A stretch of 64,000 nucleotides of DNA from Flavipsychrobacter sp. (GTDB lineage: Bacteria; Bacteroidota; Bacteroidia; Chitinophagales; Chitinophagaceae), in contig JAEUVF010000010.1 of the NCBI GenBank assembly GCA_016787265.1, forward strand, positions 473,591 to 537,590, read 5' to 3'. The notes under the pieces were generated by a model, which was not told the DNA's origin, did not search any database, and saw only the letters and a program-made list of their open reading frames with translations. Shown piece by piece: positions 1 to 8,948 of this stretch. The first letter of the stretch is position 1. Every line of letters starts with the position of its first letter. The translations under genes were made by a program, and so were the position numbers.

Positions 1-53
1 AAGTCCGTTCTTCATTTTTAATCAAGCTCCTGCTGACGAGCCTGGGGTGTGAA

Positions 54-1979
54 TCAAAGCTGCGTAATTTTAATATTGGATACATATATTCCAATCTGCT
101 TTACAGAACTATTGGTACTATTTTCAAAGTAAAAGGAACTGAAGCGGATTCCTTCGGGTAATTCATTGAATCCGGGTATCGGTTTGCCATTTTTGTCGAT
201 CGCTTCTATTGGTTTGCCATCAATCATCGCAGTCACTTTGCTGCCTATCTTTATAATGGTAAAATGAACCCTGTTTTTTTTATTGCTAAAATCATTGGAA
301 TACTGCTCTTTGGCTGCATACCTGATTGCTGATGGCATACCTGTATAGGTTGCCCTGATTCGGGTGTAGCCGGCTGGGTTTTGAGTGAACTTCTCATTTC
401 CTGATCTTGCGTCCAGGTCAATAAATACCTGTTTGGGAGCATCTTTATAATCTCCATTGGGTGTAAGTAGTTTATTGTGGATCCTGAGTAAAAAGGAGCC
501 ACCCGAATTCGTTGTAAAATCTTTATCAGTTGCCACGTCAAATTCCATCTTAAAATTTTCCGGCAGCTGCTTGCCATTGCTGGTTGGCATCAGGCGATGT
601 TGTCCGATTTTTACCCAGTTCCCGGTTTCTCCATCCGGTGTGGCAATTATGGAGGGGCTTCCAACAGGAGGCATAAACCATCCATTTGGTTTTTCGCCGG
701 GACTGTTTTCTGAAAAATCTTCATAAAAATAAACTGTTGCCGGAAGGTTTTTCGAAACAGCAGGCTGTTTGTTTTTTGGGACTTTGTAAGCGGCTAAATG
801 TGTTTTTTGAATATCCTCATTTAAAATTTGGTAGGACTTATTCTTTACTTTTTCCGGATTAAAAAAATAATTGAATACATAGTCGAAATTAAAATGAGTG
901 ATCATACTACGGTGAATCTCCCTTGCATACGGAGCATTGTTCTGATCAGTCGGATTCCAGCTGATACAAATCCAGAGTGGAGTGTCCTGTCTGCTTTTTT
1001 CAAGCACCCCATCTGTATAGGTGTAGATTCCATAGGTGTTTAATTTTTTTCTCCCCGACTCTTCTGTATCAAAGATGTCATCGCCATTGTAAAAGTTGAT
1101 CATCGAAATTCCATTGGATGTTTTGAGTTCAGCTGGTTCCTGCAGAGCGTTCCCATACCTGGTTCTCAATTTTTGAATACCGGATTTCCAGCGGGGAATT
1201 GTTTCTTCATTAAAATGAGTAATCCATTTTTGTTGGGCTGCTGCGCCATAAGCTCGGTTTTCACTATTTATTTTTTCTCTTGCCTTTTCAGCTTCACGCG
1301 GGATGGCCTGCTCACACATGTCCAGTACTTCTCCTATGCTAAGGGTACGAATAGGCAGTTTGTTTTCTGGTGCCAGATAAACGGCAACACGAGGCATGCA
1401 TCCATCCCCGTCGCATCCATAATACTGGACCAGGTAATTTCCGATTTGCGGATGCTGCTCTAATTTTAATTCCCGTACGAATTGATTTTTCTTTTCACTG
1501 CTACCCATGAATGCTTTTTCCAACTCAGGCGACCGTCTCATAAAAACTGCTCTTCCCGCTATCGTTAACATTGGTATGGGTTCAGCATCAATGATGTTGT
1601 TTGTTAGCAGGTAGATTGGATTCTCAGTATGCGGTTGCCTGATTACTTTTTTAAAACTGTTATCCCACATGGCAGTCCACATGGCTGCATTGATGCCTGA
1701 AGCAAATGGTTGAACTTCATCTTTTTTGTTGGGCTCCGCCAGTGCATAAGAATAATCCAGCGCACCTATCGGTACATAAGATTGTTGCAACCAACTGGCA
1801 AATAGTTCAGGTTGTTTTAATTGTACAGGCGTGAAGGTTCTTGGATAGGCTTTTGGGTTTAGTTTTGGAATGTCCTTCCAGGAAAAGATACTGTCTTCCA
1901 ATTGGGAATCCTTTGTTCTTTGGGCAGATGCTCCAAACCCGATTAGCAGGAGCGAGTACAAAATGATTTCTTTTTTCAT
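54..1979 (-). CDS. Secreted protein with C-terminal LamG/concanavalin-like domain, function unknown
   Basis: A 641-residue exported protein. The first 19 residues form a classical signal peptide ending in GASAQ. The N-terminal two thirds match no family I recognise; they hold a short cysteine-containing stretch (YGCDGDGCMPR, about residue 187). From about residue 410 to the end the sequence has the pattern of a jelly-roll domain often found in Bacteroidota envelope proteins (DFSENSPGEKPNGWF, then LPENFKMEFDV and a terminal VSNIKI strand), probably binding carbohydrate or polymer. It is the last gene of a three-gene minus-strand operon, 23 bp behind the TPR protein gene. The ATG start at 1979 sits directly before the signal peptide. 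The domain call is from memory of the sequence pattern; the function is not known. Confidence 0.8.
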   Translation of the reverse strand: MKKEIILYSLLLIGFGASAQRTKDSQLEDSIFSWKDIPKLNPKAYPRTFTPVQLKQPELFASWLQQSYVPIGALDYSYALAEPNKKDEVQPFASGINAAMWTAMWDNSFKKVIRQPHTENPIYLLTNNIIDAEPIPMLTIAGRAVFMRRSPELEKAFMGSSEKKNQFVRELKLEQHPQIGNYLVQYYGCDGDGCMPRVAVYLAPENKLPIRTLSIGEVLDMCEQAIPREAEKAREKINSENRAYGAAAQQKWITHFNEETIPRWKSGIQKLRTRYGNALQEPAELKTSNGISMINFYNGDDIFDTEESGRKKLNTYGIYTYTDGVLEKSRQDTPLWICISWNPTDQNNAPYAREIHRSMITHFNFDYVFNYFFNPEKVKNKSYQILNEDIQKTHLAAYKVPKNKQPAVSKNLPATVYFYEDFSENSPGEKPNGWFMPPVGSPSIIATPDGETGNWVKIGQHRLMPTSNGKQLPENFKMEFDVATDKDFTTNSGGSFLLRIHNKLLTPNGDYKDAPKQVFIDLDARSGNEKFTQNPAGYTRIRATYTGMPSAIRYAAKEQYSNDFSNKKNRVHFTIIKIGSKVTAMIDGKPIEAIDKNGKPIPGFNELPEGIRFSSFYFENSTNSSVKQIGIYVSNIKITQL

Positions 1980-2002
1980 GACCAGCAGGTTATGAGTGAC
2001 TA

Positions 2003-4084
2003 TTAGAAAGATGTAATTCTGATGCCATTTAAAATTCCTGTACCGGAAACAGTTCCCTGACCACTAATCAGGCTTATCCGTCCTTCCACACCAGCTTCGA
2101 CAGTTGTATCAACAACATCTTTACCTGCAATGCTGCCTCCTTCTTCCAATTGTTTGTCTATTACGTTAGTGCCTGCACCAACCTTGGCTTCTGCTATTAT
2201 TGAAACATCCTTTACTCCCTGCCGATCCATCTCCAGTTCCACGCCAGCACCAACTTTTGCCTCCGCTTTTAGTGGGCCTTTATTGGCACTTTTGCCAATT
2301 TCAGCACTTATTTTGATGGTACTGCTGATATAGGTATCTCCTTCGGCTCTTTCAAAATCATCATACCTGGTATATTCCAGAAATTTCACATCCAGGTGTG
2401 CCTTTAATCGGCTGCAATTGGATTCAATCTCGGCAAAAATAAATTTCAGTTTGCTTTTGTATTGGCAGGCTACATCATCGAAATTTTGCAATTTCATTTC
2501 TTCTTTCTCTATTTCATCTTCTTCACATATGAATTCAGTGATCGAAATAAATGGGAAAGACGAGCCAAATGTTGGAATTCCCAAACCTTTCTTCATAGTC
2601 CTTAACCATTCTATCTGGTATTCCAGTTTGGCTACCTGAAACTGTTCCGGCCACATGCTATAAAGTGCATAATTGGCGGATTCGTTGATGATTTCTTTTT
2701 TCAATTGCAGGGCATCCAGATACATGTCTTTCATTTTGGTATTAATCACTTCCAGGTAATTGTCTGATGCCTCTTTGTACTTTTTGCAGTATGCCTCGTT
2801 GGCTCTTCCGGAACCTGTCTGATCACTGTCCTCTTTCCGGAGTTTTTTCATTTTTTCATCATATTTATTTTTCAAATCGAGCGCTTCCGTAGTAAAGGCA
2901 GCTACTTTTTGCTGATACGATAGAAATTTTACCTGGGTTAACGCAAGGGCTGACTGGTTCAGTTTGGTTGCACGTTCTGCATACATGGGTACCGTAGTAA
3001 ATGCTGCTTTTTGAAGCACAGAAAGGGCGTTTTCTTTAAGAAGCTCCAGCTGTTCGATCTTGTTATCAATTTCAGCATAAAATGTATTCCATTCCGTTTC
3101 TGCTTTTATACAACCCTCAACGTTAATTGGGAAATCAGGCGCTTTGAATCCACCCAGGTTCAGGGCATCTTTTTTAAAAGGTGTGGGTAATCTATAATCC
3201 CCTGCTGTTAATTTTGTACCAAGCGATGCAAGTTTTGCTTCCTTTTCTTTTGAATAGGAATGCTGAAGTGATTTTTTGATTGCCTGTTTTGCCTGTTCAG
3301 TATTTCCCTTACTTTCTGCTATGGCAGCTTTAGCCATATTGGCTTGTGGATGCAGAGGATAAATAGCGATTGCGCTGTCGAGGTATTTTTCTGCTTTCAG
3401 CAAGTCTCCCAGACCCAGCCAGGCCTGTCCCAGGTTGTTTAACAGGGTGCTGTTTTGAGGAAATTTCCGGTTGAGCGTTTCAAGGATTGGTATTGCCAGG
3501 TGCTCTGCTCCCAGCATGGATAACATGGCAGCATAATTACTGAAGTTGTCTGTTTGAGTAGGATCTTTACTGCAAATTTCGCCAAGTGTTAACAGGGCAA
3601 TTTGGGGTTTTCCTAAAAGCCAGAAGGAGGTAGCCATAATTCCAGCTTCGCTGTTGCTTTTGCTATGAGATGCGATGTAGTCTGCAATTTTTGAAGCCAT
3701 CTTTACAGAACCTGCATCCAGGGTTTTTTCCAGACTGGTATGTATAGCGTTGACAAAGGAGGGTAACCGACTTTCCGTTACCGACTTGGGAATACCAGCA
3801 ATACGGACAATATCTTTTTTTGGGACGACACGATTTTCATCCTCCCATGCTGCTTTCAGTGCATTGTCGGTAGCCTTGGGTGATTTCTTAAAATCCGGCA
3901 TTTTAATACCCAGACTATCCATCATCCTTTTGTCTTCGGCACTTAGTCCTTCCACCAGTTGTTGAGCTTCCCGCATCATGTCCTCCATCTCATGCTGGGT
4001 TGGTGGTTTTTCTTTGGGCTTGTTTTGTGCAGTAATCGGTTGATTCAGCATAAGCAGCACAACTGGAATAATTAGCTTTTTCAT
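2003..4084 (-). CDS. Exported TPR / coiled-coil protein with C-terminal repeat domain, function unknown
   Basis: A 693-residue protein with a signal peptide (residues 1-19, ending ITAQ). Residues 150-290 have tetratricopeptide spacing (for example LNNLGQAWLGLGDLLKAEKYLDSA). Residues 340-520 are rich in K, E and Q and look helical or coiled-coil, with an isolated pair of cysteines near FICEEDEIEKEE. The last 110 residues are glycine and alanine rich and carry a repeated motif (KAEAKVGAG, then IAEAKVGAG), which suggests short beta repeats. It is the middle gene of an operon, 12 bp behind the lipoprotein gene and 23 bp before the LamG-like gene. The three products could form one envelope complex, but that is inferred from gene order only. 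Confidence 0.8.
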   Translation of the reverse strand: MKKLIIPVVLLMLNQPITAQNKPKEKPPTQHEMEDMMREAQQLVEGLSAEDKRMMDSLGIKMPDFKKSPKATDNALKAAWEDENRVVPKKDIVRIAGIPKSVTESRLPSFVNAIHTSLEKTLDAGSVKMASKIADYIASHSKSNSEAGIMATSFWLLGKPQIALLTLGEICSKDPTQTDNFSNYAAMLSMLGAEHLAIPILETLNRKFPQNSTLLNNLGQAWLGLGDLLKAEKYLDSAIAIYPLHPQANMAKAAIAESKGNTEQAKQAIKKSLQHSYSKEKEAKLASLGTKLTAGDYRLPTPFKKDALNLGGFKAPDFPINVEGCIKAETEWNTFYAEIDNKIEQLELLKENALSVLQKAAFTTVPMYAERATKLNQSALALTQVKFLSYQQKVAAFTTEALDLKNKYDEKMKKLRKEDSDQTGSGRANEAYCKKYKEASDNYLEVINTKMKDMYLDALQLKKEIINESANYALYSMWPEQFQVAKLEYQIEWLRTMKKGLGIPTFGSSFPFISITEFICEEDEIEKEEMKLQNFDDVACQYKSKLKFIFAEIESNCSRLKAHLDVKFLEYTRYDDFERAEGDTYISSTIKISAEIGKSANKGPLKAEAKVGAGVELEMDRQGVKDVSIIAEAKVGAGTNVIDKQLEEGGSIAGKDVVDTTVEAGVEGRISLISGQGTVSGTGILNGIRITSF

Positions 4085-4096
4085 GGTTACAGTCTT

Positions 4097-4828
4097 CTAT
4101 TTGTTATAGAATGGATTGCCTGCAATTAATACCAGTTCACTGTTAGCCGATACTTTATTATTCAGAACTCCGCTAAAGGATCGGGTGATTTTTCTACCAT
4201 CTGTATAATTCAGAATCAGAGTGAATTTTTTTATTTCATAGGTTCCTGCACCGGGTGCTCTTTGAGCATCCTGGAAAGGCTGGGTAAAATTGGTGACAAA
4301 TGCACCCTGGTCGAGGAAGTTGCCCTGCTGATCAAAAGATATCATTGGCTGGGCATCTGCTGGGCCATAGGGATAGTTGGATATGGTAGACCAGTTCGGA
4401 ATGGTATTGTAGCTGCCGTTTAATTTGAGCCCATCCACTGTGCTTAGTAAATACAACCGGTTCGAATAACCGATTTTTTCCAGTTCAGTACTGCTTATTT
4501 TTTTAACCTGTATGCTTTCATATTGATTTTGAAATGTTCCGGAATTGCCGCTTACCGAAAATATTCCCCAGCTACCACCTGTCTGATTTTTTGAAAAATT
4601 CAGGAAACCTTCCCTTGGCAACTGATTAAAATAGCTTCCGTCAGGTAATACAATTTTCCATTCCAGGTTTGACCAGTTTCCGGTTGATCCTGCTTTTTGA
4701 CCCATCCAGATTTCAAAAGGCGGTTTTGTTCCGTTGTTTTCTTCTTCCTGTTCCTGACCATCCGATTTCGTACAGCAGGTCAGCAGGAGGAACAGGAGTG
4801 TAGCGGGTAACAATAGATACTTGTTCAT
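4097..4828 (-). CDS. Lipoprotein of unknown function, first gene of envelope operon
   Basis: A 243-residue protein with a lipoprotein signal peptide; the lipobox is LLTC with the acceptor Cys near residue 18 (followed by a second Cys). After the cysteine there is an acidic linker (DGQEQEEENN), often seen on surface-exposed Bacteroidota lipoproteins. The rest is beta-strand-like and ends with a strand resembling a small calycin or lipocalin-like fold (KKFTLILNYTDGRKITRSFSG); no family is recognised. It is the first gene of the three-gene minus-strand operon and faces the sensor kinase gene divergently across about 130 bp, so the two-component system could control it. Confidence 0.75.
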   Translation of the reverse strand: MNKYLLLPATLLFLLLTCCTKSDGQEQEEENNGTKPPFEIWMGQKAGSTGNWSNLEWKIVLPDGSYFNQLPREGFLNFSKNQTGGSWGIFSVSGNSGTFQNQYESIQVKKISSTELEKIGYSNRLYLLSTVDGLKLNGSYNTIPNWSTISNYPYGPADAQPMISFDQQGNFLDQGAFVTNFTQPFQDAQRAPGAGTYEIKKFTLILNYTDGRKITRSFSGVLNNKVSANSELVLIAGNPFYNK

Positions 4829-4960
4829 GATTGTGGTTGTTTTGTAGGATAAAGTTGGTCTGAAAATGTTGGGGAATCAATCCTGCAGAAAGGGTATATT
4901 TCATCCGGTTAAAAATCCCCCGAAAGCGTGATGTATTCCGTTGGAAATTGTCTGATATTT

Positions 4961-6916
4961 ATGTTTTCCCCAACAATCGTCATTTTGAAGCGGTTACTGA
5001 TAAGTATAAGTATAACATGTATTACTGGCCTGGTACTGGCACAGCCTGCTACTGGTAAAGACAGTCTGTTGCATAAATTGAAGTCCCAAAAGCATGATGA
5101 GCAGAAAGTCTTATTGTTGTTTCAGATTGGTCAGGAACTGGAAAATTCAGACCTGAACTTAGCAAAAGACTATTACAGGCAGGCGAGAGCCCTGGGAAAT
5201 AAGATTCGTTATTCCTTAACAGAAATAAAATTTATCAGCAATTATACCTTTGTTCTAAATATGGAAGCAGCATTTGATTCTTCCCTCTATTGGAATTTAA
5301 AAGGAATCGAAGAAGCAAAAAAACTGGGGAGTGCTGAACATCTCGCCAAAGCCTATTTCAATACAGGTACTTCCTATCAGTATCTTTCAGATTATGAAAA
5401 CGCAGTAGAAAACTATCAGAAGGGTCTTGAGTTATTTGACAGTATTGGAAATAAAGCGCTTTCTGCACAGGCAAGTGATATTTTACAGGTATTATACACT
5501 TCACTGAAACAGTACGATAAGGCCAAAGCGTACGGAAAAACGGCTATTGATGAATTCAGGAAGCTGGAACAGCCCAAAATGCTGGCCTATTCATTAACCA
5601 ATCTTGGTGTTATTTATGGAACTATTTCTCAGTATGATACTGCCCTGGTATTATACTCCGAAGCCCTTGAAATAACTCAAAAAATTAATGATGAGGTATT
5701 AATGGCAGCTATTGAGCTGAATCTGGCAGATATTTTTTTATGGCAGAACAGGCTTGCCGAAAGTAAAAAGCATTATGAATCTGCATTGGTTTTGTCAAGA
5801 AAGAACAAACTGCCAGATAGTGAAAGCAGAGCCCTGCGGGGATTTTCCTATTATACTATGTATGCGGGTAACTTTCCACAATCTCTGCTGTTTGCAAAAG
5901 AGGCGCTGCTAGTTTCTTCCAATAATCAACTACAGCATGAAACCATTCTAAATCTGGATCAATTGGCGTCACTTTCCTATTTACAGCAGGATCCCAGAAA
6001 AGCAAGGGAGTATGAGCGTTCATCAGGCCGAATCCGGGATAGTTTGCTTAATGAACAGATTCTGAAAAACACGATTAATACGGAAAAGAAATTTGAGCTT
6101 GATAAAAAAAATAATCTTCTTCAGTTGCAGCATGTTCAATTAAGGCAAAAGCACATCATGAATATCCTGCTTATTTCAGCCATAGGGGTAATATCACTTG
6201 TGTCTTTAGTCGGTTATCGTTTTTTTAGAATTCGTAAAAAAATGCAGGAGCAAAAAATAAGAGAGCTTGAAACTGAGAAGCAGCTTATGGCAACACAATC
6301 CTTATTGAAAGGACAGGAAGAAGAACGATCCCGAATTGCCAAAGATTTGCATGATGGTTTGGGAGGTTTATTAAGTGGCGTAAAATTACAATTAGGAGCT
6401 ATGAAGGGAAATCTGATTTTATCTGAACAGGACGGCCTAACCTTTAACCGGGTGTTGAATAACCTGGAAGAATCGATTGGTGAAATGCGCAGAGTGGCGC
6501 ACAATATGATGCCGGAAACATTGTTGAAATTCGGCCTCCCTCAGGCGCTTGAGGATTACTGTGAGGGATTGTCCAGGCAGCAGCCATTTTCCATTCAATG
6601 TGATTTTCGGGGATTGGAGGAACGCATGGAGCATTCTACCGAATTGGTACTTTACCGGATTGTTCAGGAATTAATAAATAATGCCGTTAAACACAGCGGT
6701 GCCAGCTCCATCCTCGTTCAGATAATCCGGCACGATAAGGAACAGCTGAACCTGACTGTTGAAGATAACGGAACAGGGTTTGATACCAATCAGGAATACA
6801 CTAATTCAGCAGGCTTGCGAAATATTGTTTCCAGGGTAAAATATCTCAATGGGAAGATAGATATCCAGTCTGAGTCAGGTAAAGGAACTTCCGTTTATAT
6901 TGAGTGCGAAATATAA
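4961..6916 (+). CDS. TPR-containing sensor histidine kinase (NarL/DesK-type, HisKA_3)
   Basis: Membrane histidine kinase that would phosphorylate the response regulator encoded 4 bp downstream. From the chosen ATG (651 residues) it has a signal peptide (1-28, ending LVLAQ), periplasmic TPR repeats (about 60-370), one membrane helix (about 400-422), a short coiled coil, a HisKA_3 dimerisation helix with the phospho-acceptor His464 in DLHDGLGG, and an ATP-binding domain with N box ELINNAVKH (about 570) and G box DNGTGFD (about 602). Earlier in-frame starts exist (GTG 4928, ATG 4931), but the one at 4961 places the signal peptide at the N-terminus. TPR-type sensors of this kind are common in Bacteroidota; the signal is unknown. 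The divergent envelope operon at 4097-4828 is a candidate target. Confidence 0.9.
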   Translation: MFSPTIVILKRLLISISITCITGLVLAQPATGKDSLLHKLKSQKHDEQKVLLLFQIGQELENSDLNLAKDYYRQARALGNKIRYSLTEIKFISNYTFVLNMEAAFDSSLYWNLKGIEEAKKLGSAEHLAKAYFNTGTSYQYLSDYENAVENYQKGLELFDSIGNKALSAQASDILQVLYTSLKQYDKAKAYGKTAIDEFRKLEQPKMLAYSLTNLGVIYGTISQYDTALVLYSEALEITQKINDEVLMAAIELNLADIFLWQNRLAESKKHYESALVLSRKNKLPDSESRALRGFSYYTMYAGNFPQSLLFAKEALLVSSNNQLQHETILNLDQLASLSYLQQDPRKAREYERSSGRIRDSLLNEQILKNTINTEKKFELDKKNNLLQLQHVQLRQKHIMNILLISAIGVISLVSLVGYRFFRIRKKMQEQKIRELETEKQLMATQSLLKGQEEERSRIAKDLHDGLGGLLSGVKLQLGAMKGNLILSEQDGLTFNRVLNNLEESIGEMRRVAHNMMPETLLKFGLPQALEDYCEGLSRQQPFSIQCDFRGLEERMEHSTELVLYRIVQELINNAVKHSGASSILVQIIRHDKEQLNLTVEDNGTGFDTNQEYTNSAGLRNIVSRVKYLNGKIDIQSESGKGTSVYIECEI

Positions 6917-6920
6917 CAAT

Positions 6921-7544
6921 ATGGAGAAAATCAGAATTCTTGTAGTCGATGATCACCCCATGGTTATTGAGGGCATGAAGGCAATACTTCAGCAAATTTC
7001 ATTTGTAGAAGTGGCCGGAACTGCTGGTAATTCTTTTCAGGCTCTTGAATTGGCAGAAACCCTTCAGCCCCATCTGATTATTACGGATATCAATTTACCC
7101 GAAGTAAGTGGTATTGAACTGACAGCCCGTATCAAGAAAAATTATCCTGCAATGAAGGTAATTGGGATGAGTACATTTAATGACCGAAGTTATATTTCCC
7201 AGATGATACAAAGTGGTGCTGATGGATTCCTGGTGAAAAGTGCTTCCAGGGAAGAGATTGAGCAGGCAATTCCAATGGTTTTGGATGGTCAGTTATATTT
7301 GAGTGTGGATGTTGGCATGAACCGGACAGAAAAGAAGAATCTTCAGCACCAGCCTGTGATTACCCGTCGGGAAAAGGAAATTCTGGCGCTGATTGCAGAT
7401 GGTCTGACCAATCCGCAAATTGCTGAAAAACTATTTATAAGTCTTAATACGGTTGACACACACCGTAAAAACCTGCTGGCTAAATTCGAAACAAATAATT
7501 CTGCAGCATTGATTAAGCTGGCAACCAGGGCAGGTTTAATTTAA
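6921..7544 (+). CDS. Response regulator, NarL/FixJ family (REC + LuxR HTH)
   Basis: A 208-residue two-component response regulator. The receiver domain (about 1-120) shows the acidic pair D10-D11 in VVDDHP, the phospho-acceptor D56 in ITDINLPEVSG and the conserved Lys near 106 in FLVKSAS. The LuxR-type DNA-binding domain occupies about 145-205 (TRREKEILALIADGLTN and TVDTHRKNLL). ATG 6921 lies 4 bp after the kinase stop codon, so the pair is co-translated or tightly coupled; a TTG 21 bp upstream is in frame but would add residues not typical of the family. Its partner is the kinase at 4961-6916. Confidence 0.93.
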   Translation: MEKIRILVVDDHPMVIEGMKAILQQISFVEVAGTAGNSFQALELAETLQPHLIITDINLPEVSGIELTARIKKNYPAMKVIGMSTFNDRSYISQMIQSGADGFLVKSASREEIEQAIPMVLDGQLYLSVDVGMNRTEKKNLQHQPVITRREKEILALIADGLTNPQIAEKLFISLNTVDTHRKNLLAKFETNNSAALIKLATRAGLI

Positions 7545-7575
7545 TTTATGAGTATCTTCCCCGGCAATACAAATT

Positions 7576-7842
7576 GTGAATCTGTTAGCCATAGTACATA
7601 TCATTTACCCGATTGTCGGATGGATTGGTACCATTGCCTACCTGCTTGGTTACCTGCTGCTTTCCACCAATAAACTAAAATCAGATCAGGTTAGTTATCA
7701 TGTGCTGAATATTATTGGATCAATCGGACTGACAACAAACGCTGTATACTATACCGACTTGTCCAATATTGTGGTCAATGTGGTGTGGGGAATGATCGCT
7801 GCCGGAGCTATAATTGTATTGCTTCGGAAACGCTCAGGTTAA
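7576..7842 (+). CDS. Small membrane protein (CBU_0592-like)
   Basis: An 88-residue protein with three hydrophobic segments (about 5-25, 43-60 and 65-82). The pattern (GWIGTIAYLLGYLLLS, then a second helix and a short basic tail) resembles small CBU_0592-like membrane proteins. The start is a GTG at 7576; no in-frame ATG precedes it and no good Shine-Dalgarno is visible. It follows the response regulator by 31 bp and may be co-transcribed. Its last 35 bp overlap the end of the convergent TetR gene. Function unknown. Confidence 0.7.
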   Translation: MNLLAIVHIIYPIVGWIGTIAYLLGYLLLSTNKLKSDQVSYHVLNIIGSIGLTTNAVYYTDLSNIVVNVVWGMIAAGAIIVLLRKRSG

Positions 7843-8425
7843 GCTGCTGCAGTGCCTGCCTTTTGTAATATTCCAGTTTGGTTTTATATTCCTCCTTATT
7901 CACAACCAGGGTGAGATAATAATACGCGCCATCTACAATAATAAATACCATGTCAGCCGCACGTGCCGGATCTGCTACTTCTAAACAACCTGCTTTATTA
8001 CAGGCAATAATCATTTCTTCCAGATTATGGCGTAGCTGATCCAATACCATTTTAAACTTGGCCTTCACTTTTTTGTCGCGGAATACCATCGAGTAACAGC
8101 TATAAGCTACACTGTCATCAAAAAGAATATTCCATTTTTGTGAGAATAACCGGTCTATAACTGCCAGTAATCTTTTTTGCGGGTCTTCCTCAGATACAGC
8201 GGGTGTTTTAAAGATTTGCAGGTATCGCTCCAGGATAAATTCAATAAGGGCGGATACCAATTGTTCTCTTGTCTGAAAATAATGAATGATCAGACTGGGA
8301 TTAATATTTATCAACGCAGCAGTCTTGGCAATAGAAGCATTTTCCAATCCTTCTTTTTTTGCCAGCTTGTAAAATGCCCTGACAATCTCCGGTTGCCGGG
8401 ATTCTTTTAAACTCTTTCTTCCCAT
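7808..8425 (-). CDS. TetR/AcrR family transcriptional regulator
   Basis: A 205-residue one-component repressor-like protein. The N-terminal helix-turn-helix spans about 10-60 (IVRAFYKLAKKEG, then NASIAKTAALININPSLIIHYF). The C-terminal all-helical ligand domain is divergent, with Cys residues near 110, 147 and 152. It is divergent from the SusC-fragment/cupin/membrane-protein cluster that begins at 8655, and a near-perfect palindrome lies between them (8561-8588). The simplest reading is that it represses that cluster and itself. The 3' end overlaps the convergent small membrane protein gene by 35 bp. Confidence 0.9.
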   Translation of the reverse strand: MGRKSLKESRQPEIVRAFYKLAKKEGLENASIAKTAALININPSLIIHYFQTREQLVSALIEFILERYLQIFKTPAVSEEDPQKRLLAVIDRLFSQKWNILFDDSVAYSCYSMVFRDKKVKAKFKMVLDQLRHNLEEMIIACNKAGCLEVADPARAADMVFIIVDGAYYYLTLVVNKEEYKTKLEYYKRQALQQLNLSVSEAIQL

Positions 8426-8453
8426 GTAATTGCAGTATGATGGTGGTTACGAA

Positions 8454-8461
8454 CAAATATA
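8454..8461 (-). promoter_or_regulatory. -7 promoter box (TATATTTG) of the TetR gene
   Basis: The minus strand reads TATATTTG, an exact match to the Bacteroidota -7 consensus TAnnTTTG, 28 bp upstream of the TetR ATG. A clear TTG -33 element at the usual spacing is not seen, so the promoter is only moderately supported. Confidence 0.5.
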
Positions 8462-8560
8462 GGATTCCCTGTTCATTTCCTGAATGGAAACCAACCTGCG
8501 CAATCGTTTGTCTGATTTTCCCGCGTTATCTTATTGTAAAGCTATTATTATTTAATTTTA

Positions 8561-8588
8561 AATAAATTGAATGTACGTTCAATTTATT
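8561..8588. promoter_or_regulatory. Palindromic operator, probably for the adjacent TetR regulator
   Basis: Two perfect 11-bp arms (AATAAATTGAA at 8561-8571 and TTCAATTTATT at 8578-8588) flank the 6-bp centre TGTACG; the inner part GAATGTACGTTC is itself palindromic except for one pair. It lies between the divergent TetR gene (8425) and the cluster starting at 8655. Size, position and symmetry fit a TetR-family operator. Binding by this particular TetR is inferred from proximity. Confidence 0.7.
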
Positions 8589-8654
8589 TTTTCAGTTAGT
8601 TTTATTCTACATTTTTGAAACATCAATTATTTCAGCTTCCAAAACAGCTTATTT

Positions 8655-8948
8655 ATGAAAAGAACTGCCATTAGCATCTTATTTCTTTTGCTGGCTTTTT
8701 GCGGCTTCACCCAGGAAGTTCCGGTTACCGGAACGGTTCGCTCAGCCGATGGTTCTCCTCTTACCGGAGTTACCATTCTTGATAAGTCTACCGGTAAGGG
8801 AACCAATACCAATACCGCAGGAAAATTTTCCATCCAGGTAGCTTCCAATGCCATTCTCGAGTTTTCCTTCATAGGATATACAAGCCAGGAAATTTCGTTG
8901 AACGGCCGTCGTGAGTTGAGTGTTCAGCTTGCCTTAGGCAAATTGTAA
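8655..8948 (+). CDS. Truncated SusC/TonB-receptor N-terminus (CarboxypepD_reg-like domain only)
   Basis: A 97-residue protein: signal peptide (1-20, FCGFTQ), then one carboxypeptidase-regulatory-like domain (VTGTVRSADGSPLTGVTI ... FSFIGYTSQEI ... LSVQLAL). In complete SusC-type receptors this domain is followed by a TonB box, a plug and a barrel of 800-1000 residues; here it ends four residues after the domain. Immediately after, in the -1 frame, comes a cupin sequence without a start codon. The gene is therefore either the remnant of a receptor whose body was deleted, or the front part of a frameshifted fusion. It is the first gene after the TetR operator. Confidence 0.7.
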   Translation: MKRTAISILFLLLAFCGFTQEVPVTGTVRSADGSPLTGVTILDKSTGKGTNTNTAGKFSIQVASNAILEFSFIGYTSQEISLNGRRELSVQLALGKL

